A stretch of 64,000 nucleotides of DNA, taken from contig JAKUDP010000005.1 of assembly GCA_022570795.1 (NCBI GenBank), forward strand, positions 434,001-498,000, in the 5' to 3' direction. The position numbers and the translations under genes were made by a program. The notes below the pieces were generated by a model, which saw nothing but the letters and a program-made list of their open reading frames with translations, made no database searches and was not told the DNA's origin. Numbering within the stretch: the first letter of the stretch is position 1; each line of letters opens with the position of its first letter. The DNA comes from Sphaerulina vaccinii (Eukaryota; Ascomycota; Dothideomycetes; Mycosphaerellales; Mycosphaerellaceae). Below, in pieces: positions 56,369-64,000 of this stretch.

Positions 56369-57014
56369 TTCCGCAGTAGTTACTGCGCAGATCAAATTCC
56401 GCACAAAGGCCGTAACGCGAAAGCAGAGGTAGGATCACAATCTCTCTGCTTGCGCCGCTGATATCCATCTTCTCTTCATGCTGTCGTGTCCAGGCTTGTG
56501 GAGATTCCCCGTCTCTTACACTCTGGGTATAACTGCTCGACCTCAATTGCGAACTGGATCGCTTCTTTCCCAACCGACCATAACGGTCTCCATCCCCTCT
56601 GTCGGCCTCCATGGGTGGCCACTGACCGAAATATTCGCCCCAACAGATTTCTGCGCCGAGCTCGCTATTGGTTTCTTCGCGCTCGTGGGTGGAAGTTTGT
56701 GTCGTGCTCGGTAACAGGCGCGTCTTTTTCAACGCCGGCTCAATAGGTGGGAGATCGTGGAGGTTCTGTGGTCGTTTTCTTTTCGGGCTACTGTTCAGGA
56801 TGTCGCTCTCCGGCGAGGGAAGGCAGCTGATGCCGACGATAGATGACCGCGAATTCAAATTCGCTATGCGATTGCTTCTGCGCGCGGCCTTTGAGGTGGT
56901 TGTTTTCGTGACTCGATGGCGTGTCCCTTCCCCTACGTTGGTCGACGTCGGATTCTGGGTCGTCATGATGTACATACGGTAGGTTGTAGGCGCCGACTGA
57001 GACCGTCGCGCCAT
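56337..57014 (-). CDS. Basic, disordered protein of unknown function
   Basis: 225 aa from the ATG at 57014. Arg/Lys/Ser/Thr-rich; an early KAARRSNRIANLNSR segment and NSSPKRKRP suggest nuclear localisation. A low-complexity fungal protein; no domain is recognised. Its last codons overlap the end of the UCH coding region by 32 bases on the opposite strand. Confidence 0.45.
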   Translation of the reverse strand: MARRSQSAPTTYRMYIMTTQNPTSTNVGEGTRHRVTKTTTSKAARRSNRIANLNSRSSIVGISCLPSPESDILNSSPKRKRPQNLHDLPPIEPALKKTRLLPSTTQTSTHEREETNSELGAEICWGEYFGQWPPMEADRGDGDRYGRLGKKRSSSQLRSSSYTQSVRDGESPQAWTRQHEEKMDISGASREIVILPLLSRYGLCAEFDLRSNYCGIRHRELALEH

Positions 57015-57432
57015 TGCTGTAGGAGATGATGGGAGCGCGCAATAGTTTCCAGTCGTCGTACGTAATCGAGCTCTTCGTTTCAGCCGCTTCGTTTCAGCTG
57101 ATGCGGGGCATCCAGCGCCAATCGACGTAAACCTTGCAGCATCCCATACGGCACCATCATACACTGGGATGAAAGGCAGCACATGCCACAAGCTTTTGTG
57201 TGGATTCTGACATCCTGCTAACCCTGCGCAGACTCCACAAGTCGCAAGGGTAGACTACGTGCTAATCTTCTTCGGTCGCGATTTTCTACTGGATAGTGCG
57301 CTCACACCTGCAGGATGATAGTATGACGTTACGGCTATCGTTTCAACGACGTTCGTTAATCCCGATACTATCTAAATCGTACAGAGTGTTTCTACGGTCC
57401 TGTCCGCCGTCTATCTCGCTAGGCACCGTCTG
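57015..57432. other. Intergenic, nothing recognised
   Basis: Short conflicting frames; no supportable feature. Confidence 0.4.
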
Positions 57433-58593
57433 TCAATGTATAGGAACTTGTGATACCCCAACAACTCGCGTCTTCTTCTTCTTATTCTTCTTCTCTTTTT
57501 CCCTCCTCGCCTTTTTCTCCTTAATATTGGTCTTGTTCCCTTCTTCCTTGTTCTTCTTCGCCTCTACCTCATTGCGTTGCGCCTCCTTCAGCTTCCTCTG
57601 CTTCTCCTTCTTCTTCTTACTCTTCTTATTCTTCTTACTCTTCTTTGTCTTGTTTCTTGCCTCCTTCCTCGTTGGTCCGGGCTTGTCACAACGCAGTTGT
57701 CTCGCCGAATAATGTACTATGACATCTCTACTAGTACCTCTTTGACGGCATCTGACAGTGAATTCTGTATCGCCATATCTCTCGGTCTATAAGGCCGTGC
57801 AGTTTGATGGCCATACCTCATATTCGAAGTCTTCCGCCCCTGTCACCATTGGGTGAATATACTTGATTATTACAGTATCTGAGCCTTGGCATCCTTTCAA
57901 GATAGGCTCTTCGAGAGTAATAAACGTCCGTTTAGGTCGTAGGTAATCTGCTTGTAGAGGTGGCGGCAATGTTAGGACTGTAACAGAGCCTGCCGTGCAT
58001 GCGTAAAGCGAGAAGATTATTGAAGCGCCTCTGACGTATCTACGCCAAGCTGGGAAATTCTTGTAGTGCCTTTGACACCGTCGATCCGAAATGTCTATGA
58101 GGGGCCCTATTATAGTAGTAAGTGTTGACATTCCTCGGGAATCAGCCCACTCCTGGGCATCTTCGCAAGCAACCCACGACACACAGTCCTGGGAATCACT
58201 GGTGACAAGCCAGAACCTTGGACCGATTCTCTGCCAGAAAGCTTCCCTCTGCTGCAAAGGTACGCGCTGATAGTGGCACCACCGAGAAGCTCCAAAGACA
58301 TACCGCAAGTTTCCCCCAACAATGGAGGTCTCATCCGGTTCCTTCAACAGATAACTCCAGGACTCCTTGCTGTCGCACACTTCGCGCTTCGCACCGACAT
58401 ATTGCAGCTCACAAACGCCGGTGCCTTTATTTTTCTGATGTTGAAGAGTTCTGCTCCATTGTTGAGCTCGAATGGTCTCCTTTCTATCGCACTCGCCGTG
58501 AAAAGGATCATCAATTGTGCTGCGGCGGGCGTGAGCAAGAAAGCGATTTGCAAACTTGACACCTTCCGTCCTGCTTTGGTCCGCATCTACCAT
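57433..58593 (-). pseudogene. FW..TLT..GPL / GAS family protein with one in-frame TAG
   Basis: From the ATG at 58593 a 268-aa frame runs to TAG at 57789-57787. The domain part has AFWQRIGPRFWLVTSD, GMSTLTTIIGPLID, YVRGASIIFSLYA, VTVLTLPPP and LEEPILKG, then IKYIHPMV and FEYEVWPSN. This is a family I know from fungi without an assigned activity; the FW..G and TL..GPL blocks faintly recall ADP-ribosyltransferase-like folds, which is only a guess. Past the TAG the same frame stays open for 117 more codons to TGA at 57435-57433, with RYGDTEFTVRC and then a long Lys/Glu-rich tail (KKSKKNKKSKKKK). Such an extension is not expected by chance. One C-to-T change could have produced the TAG. Readthrough or a hidden intron are alternatives. 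The N-terminus may continue in an upstream exon. Confidence 0.55.
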
Positions 58594-59034
58594 CAGATTT
58601 GCCTGAAGAGGTTGAAGAGAACGACAATGCCATTGAGCAGGAGAAGAGGATGTGGAAGGAAAGCGAAAACCTCATTTTTCGCCAGGGCTCGTAGTTCGGA
58701 GTAACGACAAGTCGGCGGTACAGGCGAGGCAAGTCGAGTATGCTCGTCAATTGACTGAGAGCTAGACCGTGTGCATGAGTTGATGTTGAACAGGACAGCT
58801 TCGGCTTCGTCGGTACAGATGCTACGACGCAGTGGAACGCTTGCATCCCACAAAAGCAACGTGAAACTCTCGAGGTAGAATTCGGCATCGACCCTTTACC
58901 TATGCTTCCAGAAAGCTCTGAAGATCAACTCAGTTGGACGGAGCTCTCAAATTGGTCACACAACAGCACCCACAATGTTGGCAGGCCGTAACGCGGGCGG
59001 CTGCTGAAGCATTGTGAATCTCACAGGCCGCCGT
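58594..59034. other. Intergenic or missing 5' exon, unresolved
   Basis: Minus-strand frames are open between 58593 and 58888 but show no resemblance; they could hold the start of the neighbouring gene. Confidence 0.3.
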
Positions 59035-59906
59035 CTACTTGCCATAGTACCTGTCCTGTCGCTCTTTCATCATATTGTCGCCTTCAACATATTCCTCCTT
59101 GGTGAGTCCCAGGCCTATCCAGAATTCTTTCCGCTCCTTTAGAATATCTTCGGCCAACTTCTTCATCTCTTCCAGGTGGATCTTGGTTGCCGCGTAGGCG
59201 AACTCTCTTAGATTCACCCTACCTTCGTTACGTTTCTCGTACTCCAGCATCTGGAGCAGCATTTCCAACTTATCTATGTCCTGGACAAATCGACTTTCCA
59301 GTGTCTCGCCCTTTTCGAATTCACGCCACAGAACCAAAATGCTTTCGATCTCGTTAGACAGCTTCGAACCTTCAACGCGATCCAACAACTTGTGCTCAAT
59401 GTATTCCATGCTCTGCACTTCCCGTTGATGCTTCTCATCTTTTGCAACATTGTCCGCAGGCGTTATGTCGCCAACTAGCGACTCTGCCAAGTCGTGGAAC
59501 AGGCTCATTTTCAGACATTTGACCGTGTCAAGGCATGGAGCAAGGGTTGCTGGAGGGAACATGCACATAATAGCCATTCGATAGCTATGATCAGCAACCG
59601 ATTCGACCCTAAAGAAGTGTATCAGTGTGGCATCTAGTATTGCCGAGCTACAAAGTCCGACCTGTCGACCGGAAAGCGTGTCCATCCAGCACGCTTTGTC
59701 ACTTTAAGTTGTCCAACCAAGTGAAAGAATGGTAAGGGCGAAGCTGAGTGCTCTAACGGTCGACCTGTCGGTAAAGTTTTCAAGGCTTCGTCTAATGTCC
59801 ATCGAGCTGACCATCAAGTCAGCACAGCCAGTACGCCAGTATTGCCTGATGCAAGCGTACCTCTGGGTGTGCCCTCTCCGTTAGTCACTTCTTCATTGTC
59901 GGCCAT
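59035..59906 (-). CDS. HD-domain 5'-deoxynucleotidase-like protein (HDDC2/YfbR-like)
   Basis: Three exons, 59906-59861, 59806-59662 and 59608-59035 (introns 54 and 53 nt, phases 1 and 2), give 254 aa. The joined frame reads PFFHLVGQLKVTKRAGW, then ESVADHSYRMAIM (His), KMSLFHDLAESLVGDI (His-Asp) and FVQDIDKLEMLLQMLEYE (Asp), the full HD metal set of the HDDC2/YfbR family. Members hydrolyse deoxyribonucleoside 5'-monophosphates and help set dNTP pools. The second donor (gtcgga) is not canonical beyond GT, but the phase, branch (actgat) and rebuilt family motif support it. The C-terminus is a charged helix. The gene is divergent from its paralogue at 60093, with 186 bases between the start codons. 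Confidence 0.85.
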
Positions 59907-60092
59907 TCTTCCAAGATCGCGAGCGTAAGTGTACGTAGAAAGGAGGCAGGTCTGATTGCGACAGAAGCAGCTTCGGGAAGAGCTCCAGTCACATGACCTG
60001 GGACAACCCCGCGGCAGTGTGTTAGGGAGCCTCGTCACTTGCAAAATCACATTCCATCATTCAACGCGAACGCAGAAGAATACTCTCTGACA
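59907..60092. promoter_or_regulatory. Shared promoter region of two divergent HD genes
   Basis: 186 bases separate the two start codons. The spacer holds gtcacatgac (59988-59997), an E-box-like near-palindrome, and a ccccgcgg patch. No TATA box is evident. That both genes are driven from here is inferred from layout. Confidence 0.5.
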
Positions 60093-61477
60093 ATGTCTGC
60101 CCCGTCGCCCCTAGACGAATCTCCGCTTCCATTCCTTTTCCTTATGTCAAACCTGAAGCATTTGCCACGAACTGGTTGGCTGAGGACAGTCGAAGCCCCC
60201 GAAAGCGTGGGAAGTCACAGCTTTCGACTAGCACTTATGGGAGGATTTGCACCAGTCAGTCATGCGCACGTTGGGTAAATAATCATTGACAAAGTTAGCC
60301 CCCCTTGGATCGGATGAAGTGTATGTTCATCGGACTGTGCCACGACCTGGCAGAGTCGGTGGTAGGCGATATACCAACATACGCCGGCGTATCTAAAGGT
60401 AGGCTGATGACTTCATCAATCGTTGCTGTCTGTTGAGCTGAGACGTATCAGAGGAGAAGCATAAGCGCGAAAGCCTTGCATTTCGCTTTATCGCGGACTT
60501 AGTAAAGCCATGCAACGCAGCATTTGCCGACGAGATCACAAGCGCCTGGCTAGACTATGAAGAGGGCAGGACTGAAGAGGGTCGATGGATGAAAGAGATG
60601 GATAAGCTTGAATGCTTGATACAGGCGCACGAATACGAGCAAGCGACGTTTGCTGAGAAGGATCTGGAGGAGTTCCAAGGACTCACGTCCAAAATCAGCT
60701 CTACAGATGGAACGGCCTGGTTGGAGTTATTGCGAGGGGAAAGGAGCGCTCACATGTCAAAACGACTACACCGATTGCCAATCGTTTTTGTTACAGGTGA
60801 GTTTCATAGTATCTAACCTATGTCGAGGCTGACAAGAGCAGGCAGGGAGGACATGCTTGGGAAGCATTATGCGCGCCTTTGCGCTGAACTTGGCTTCAAA
60901 CACATCTCTTTGAGAGACGTCTTGCATGATTTTTCTCGCAGACAGAACGATCTACATACCCAATTTGTAAGAGACTGCCTTCAAGAGAATATCGAAGTTC
61001 CAGCGGTTCTGGTAGTCAGCTTGCTTGAAAAGAAAATCCAAGAGGTCTCTACAGAAGAGAAGGAATGGGTGCTAGTAAGTGGTTTCCCGTCAAGCAAGGA
61101 ACAGCTACTCGAGTTTGAAAGAAAGGTAAGTAAGACTTACGTATGGAACAAAACTCAACTGATTTTGCTAGAACCAATACCGCAACTACACTGTGCTCCT
61201 GTCACAACCTGTAAACACAAGTATAAGACAATCCAATAGAACGATCAACGAAGTTCACCAAGCGAGCCTCGATGACTATTTGAAAAGCATGCATGGGTAT
61301 TACGAGAAGGTGAGTGAGCAACAGTTTGCCCTAGGCTTAGAACACGCTAATCTCGAGTTCTAGGTGGAGTCATGGGGTTCTGCTGCTGAGCTTTGCGAAT
61401 CCTTGAAGCGAGCGATACAGGAGTTTGTTGTGCACGCGGAACACCAACAGTCTCCTCACTCGACGTCAGACACTTGA
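60093..61477 (+). CDS. Fusion: HD nucleotidase-like domain plus adenylate-kinase-like domain
   Basis: Six exons: 60093-60254, 60299-60398, 60452-60796, 60842-61125, 61172-61309 and 61364-61477 (introns 44, 53, 45, 46 and 54 nt), total 1143 nt, 380 aa. Residues 1-195 are HD-like: LPRTGWLRT, ESVGSHSFRLALM, GLCHDLAESVVGDIP and MKEMDKLECLIQAHEYE keep the His, His-Asp and Asp. Residues about 197-330 follow the adenylate/UMP kinase pattern: LPIVFVTG, then LGFKHISLRDVL, a VPAVLVVSLLEKKI block, and WVLVSGFPSSKEQLLEFE for the usual DGFPR..Q. The P-loop is degenerate: where GGPGSGKGT stands in kinases this one reads GREDMLGKH, losing the Lys and Thr positions; the DGFPR Asp and Arg are also changed. 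The second domain is therefore likely non-catalytic, perhaps a nucleotide sensor. Exon joins all keep phase. Its 3' end overlaps the minus-strand Zn2Cys6 gene by 22 bases. Confidence 0.8.
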
Positions 61478-63006
61478 CACTCGTTCGTGTGAACGAACAG
61501 CATTGAGCTAAACGTAAATGCAACACTGCCTGGGTTTCCATCAACGTACAAGTCGGACGCCTTCCGGCCGAGCTTGCCCTCAGCTCCTAAGTAATGATTA
61601 GAAGGTGTAGGCCAAATAGAGCTCTTGCGTACTCACGGAGATATGATACGTAGAGCTGAATCGCTTTCATTGATGTTATCAAAAATTCGTTGTTCTCAAG
61701 CATGTCCTTGGAACTTTGCTTGTCCCAGTCTAGGGTGAGCGCCTTCTTCCCGAAGGAAAGGTGGTAATGCCACAGCAAGGAATTGCAGGATGCGACCGCT
61801 TCGTCAATAAGAGCAGCCGGTTTTGAAGGGTGTATCCAGAATCCACACTGCAAAGGTTAGTAAACTGCCACTCGTTCATGAAGGTTAGGTTTCACATACG
61901 ATATCTTCATATCGCTTCCAATATATGTTCCTACCAGCATCCAATTCTCTAATGTGCAGTAGGAGAAAGGTGGTCAAGGTTGTTACTACCCAAGTATGCC
62001 GTTGTCTGTCTTGCATTGCCTTGTGGATAGTCGTCAGGATCTTTTTATCCAACTCAATCATCTGAATCTCCAGAAGATGGTTCAGTTGATTCTGAACCAT
62101 ACGAGGCACAGGTTTGATCTTATACCATGCGGATGTTTCGTCTTCAATAGCAGCCATCTCCAGAGTTTCCTTGCTAGTGAAACGCCATCCAAGGCAAAGG
62201 AGGCGGAGTGTCGTGTACAGATGAAGACAGTCTTGTACGACCGCGACCTAACCATGTCAGCGCTATGTCTTTTAATACGGGTGGCACTCACGTCTCTATG
62301 ATAACTCGTTATTTGGAAGAAGCCAGACTCGAGCTGTGAGCTTTCGCAAGCTTCGCGCAGGGCATACTCAATGCACTCTTTGGTATATTCCGACACATCG
62401 ATTGATGTATCTGTTAGGCAGTATGCACTTGTTTCAGCCATATGCCAGCCGGACGAGTTCTTCGTTAGTACATTAATCTGGTATTTGTCCGTCGGATCAA
62501 ATTGGGTACAGTCGACTTCGAGAAAAGGACCGTCATCGTAGTGTCGTAACCGGACAGTTCGAGGCGTCGACGCAGTCTGCATCACTCCTGTGAACAGACA
62601 TTCATAAGTCATGTCATTCCCTAAAACAAAATTGTTACTTCGTGAGTAGAAAGCTAAATGGCAGCGGACATGCATTTTTCGAAAGGCCGAATGGTTGTGA
62701 CTCGGTCCGGAGAGCATATGAATGGTGGTAACTTGATTTTTTCACATTGCGAACAGGGCATACTGTCGCTACACTGTTCAGGTCAGCATGTGAAGTCTGG
62801 TGAGATCCCGGGACGAGAACCTTCTTCTTTTGGACCCAACATCTGATGCACGTTTTATTCAGTGGTACGTGTGCGTGAATCGTTGTGGCAGCTGCTCGAG
62901 GGATGGTAGGCAACGCTGCCAACTTGACCGACAGATCTATATCTGGACAAGCGGACTGCTTCAAATTTGGTATGAGTAGTGTCCGGGAGGGTATGAAATG
63001 CTCCAT
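61456..63006 (-). CDS. Zn2Cys6 fungal transcription factor
   Basis: Exon 1 is 63006-62821 and exon 2 starts at 62773. The 47-nt intron (gttctc...gctgacctgaacag) rebuilds the binuclear cluster CIRCWVQKKKCSDSMPCSQC with C-x2-C-x6-C-x5-C-x2-C and a sixth Cys in LPPFIC. The junction near 62600-62680 is unresolved. From there exons run to 62292, then 62247-61900, 61847-61637 and 61586-61456 (introns 44, 52 and 50 nt, all phase-consistent). The middle domain contains VPRMVQNQLNHLLE, RELDAGRNIYWKRYED and FWIHPSKPAALIDEAV, typical of a fungal-specific regulator group with this C-terminal region. It probably binds DNA as a dimer; targets are unknown. The neighbour is the divergent HD pair, but co-regulation is only a possibility. 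Confidence 0.75.
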
Positions 63007-63669
63007 CGAGTATTCTTAGGCCTGTGGCGCTGCTTGTAAATGTTTGTACTCATGCGAGGGACGACGGTTTGTTCTGTTATCGGTCCGCAAAATGCCAAGA
63101 TGCGGGGAATATTCGGAGCTTCACATGTACCAAGCGGCCAAATTGGGCTCGCGGGATCAGGTTGAAGAAAAAAATTATGTGCTGACCGAAGTGTGTGCGG
63201 ACATGTGCTGACGGAAATACGGAGAGCTGGTGGCGCATCAGACTGTGTCGAGATACCGTTGATAGATCTTCTTCGCTTTACACATCTGAAGAACGTTGAG
63301 ATCACACCAAAGGTGATATGCTAGGCTATCTATGGCTTCCAAGCATCTACTGACTATTGCTGTAAAATTAGATAACGAATGATCCACTTTCGGGAGAATC
63401 CGCACCCCTCGTACACAGTTGAATGTGATAATATGTGCATATGTAGGTACCATTTAGGGATAGTACTACGCTTGCGTCAATCAGGTCATGCAGGAATTCG
63501 ATCCTTGCCAACATTGTCTGGCAGCGTCGATGCGCCCATGCTCGGAGACCGACTGCCGTTGCCCATCTCCGGCATTACGATTAGCGCAGCAAGCGAAGCA
63601 GACATACCCATTGGTTCGTTGTCGGAGATATTGTAGTGTTCGAGTCTTTTGTCCGGCGGCGCGGCGTGG
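63007..63669. other. Intergenic or 3' part of edge gene, unresolved
   Basis: A minus frame (63725-63486) rich in Met, Gly, Ser and Pro may be the tail of the gene cut by the window edge, but I found no phase-compatible intron into it. Confidence 0.3.
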
Positions 63670-64000
63670 TTAGCTTTGGCGCCAAGACGCGCTAACTTGC
63701 CTCCTCGGATCCTGTTCGACGCCAAACAGCGTGTGTTTGATCTTTTCCAACATTTCGCAGTCGACGTGAGCTGTCGGTGAGATCGGTGAAAGGCGGCGCA
63801 AGAATCCGATGGTGCGTTCCAAAAGTGTTCGGAATTTTGCGCCGTCTACGAGAGGCCCTATGTACGTGTTGTCATGCACTGCAGATAGCACCAACATGTT
63901 GCCGAATTGTCTGAAGCGGGTGTCAGCTTTCAGGCTTGTCAACAATGGAGGGATGAAAAGGATGAGTACTTACGCATGCGCCGTCCCGTGAATGTTGGTA
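63670..64000 (-). CDS. C-terminal part of a fungal transcription-regulator-like protein (partial)
   Basis: Enters at the window edge. An exon ending in IHGTAHA joins, across an intron with gtaagt and gttgacaagcctgaaag, to DTRFRQFGNMLVL. The rest reads AVHDNTYIGPLVDG, LLERTIGFLRRLSPISPTA and MLEKIKHTLFG, a pattern common at the C-terminus of fungal-specific Zn2Cys6 regulators (RTI.FL...SPT...D..L..I...LFG). Most of the gene lies outside the window; the end may be spliced into another frame below 63690. Confidence 0.55.

Noticed and set aside
57296..57712. Leu/Phe-rich 138-aa plus ORF resembling a membrane protein
   Set aside because: It is the antisense reading of the Lys/Glu-rich tail (ctt/ttc runs), which is open in the sense frame for 117 codons.
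57787..57789. Idea that TAG is a sense codon in this genome, because three ORFs are interrupted by TAG
   Set aside because: Several well-supported genes here end in TAG (chromodomain at 9773-9775, membrane protein at 14804-14806, the gene ending at 46060), so TAG is a normal stop.

Overview
The window reads as nuclear DNA of a filamentous ascomycete, probably a Dothideomycete relative of the Mycosphaerella group; this placement is inferred from gene families and style, not from a marker gene. Genes carry short introns (43-65 nt, GT..AG, CTNAC-like branch sites), several families are typically fungal (Zn2Cys6 regulator, HCD-type kinases, BTB proteins, GRF-like zinc protein), and AT-rich blocks bear the mark of repeat-induced point mutation (RIP): TpA is saturated, TpG and CpA are almost gone, and CpG is spared.

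Layout. 1-8455 is a RIP-mutated transposon graveyard with a sharp right border. 8.9-31.9 kb is gene-bearing: a chromodomain protein at the border, an atypical kinase, a polytopic membrane protein, three small Cys proteins, a DCR2-like phosphatase, a 773-aa TPR protein and a second kinase, interrupted by minisatellites and a dispersed CGTGCA-rich element. 31.96-38.64 kb holds two direct copies of one repeat, one heavily and one lightly mutated; the genes between them (ISG12-like membrane protein, two ORFs each broken by a single TAG, a truncated paralogue) look partly damaged. 39.3-56.4 kb has a GRF-like zinc protein, two BTB proteins, a DEDDy exonuclease, a TPD-motif nuclease-like protein, a damaged RNase III-like ORF, a third kinase and a ubiquitin C-terminal hydrolase. 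57.4-64 kb is the densest part: an ORF family member interrupted by TAG, a divergent pair of HD-domain nucleotidase-like genes (one fused to a degenerate adenylate-kinase-like domain), a Zn2Cys6 factor overlapping the fusion gene tail to tail, and the C-terminal part of another regulator cut by the window edge.

Gene models were built by hand from frame continuity across introns. Where I give exon borders, coding phase and total length were checked to be consistent; starts are the first plausible ATG. Names rest on motif recognition, not on database searches. The most notable items are the HD/adenylate-kinase-like fusion and its divergent paralogue, the single in-frame TAG codons in otherwise open genes, and the repeat pair that allows RIP to be read directly by alignment.
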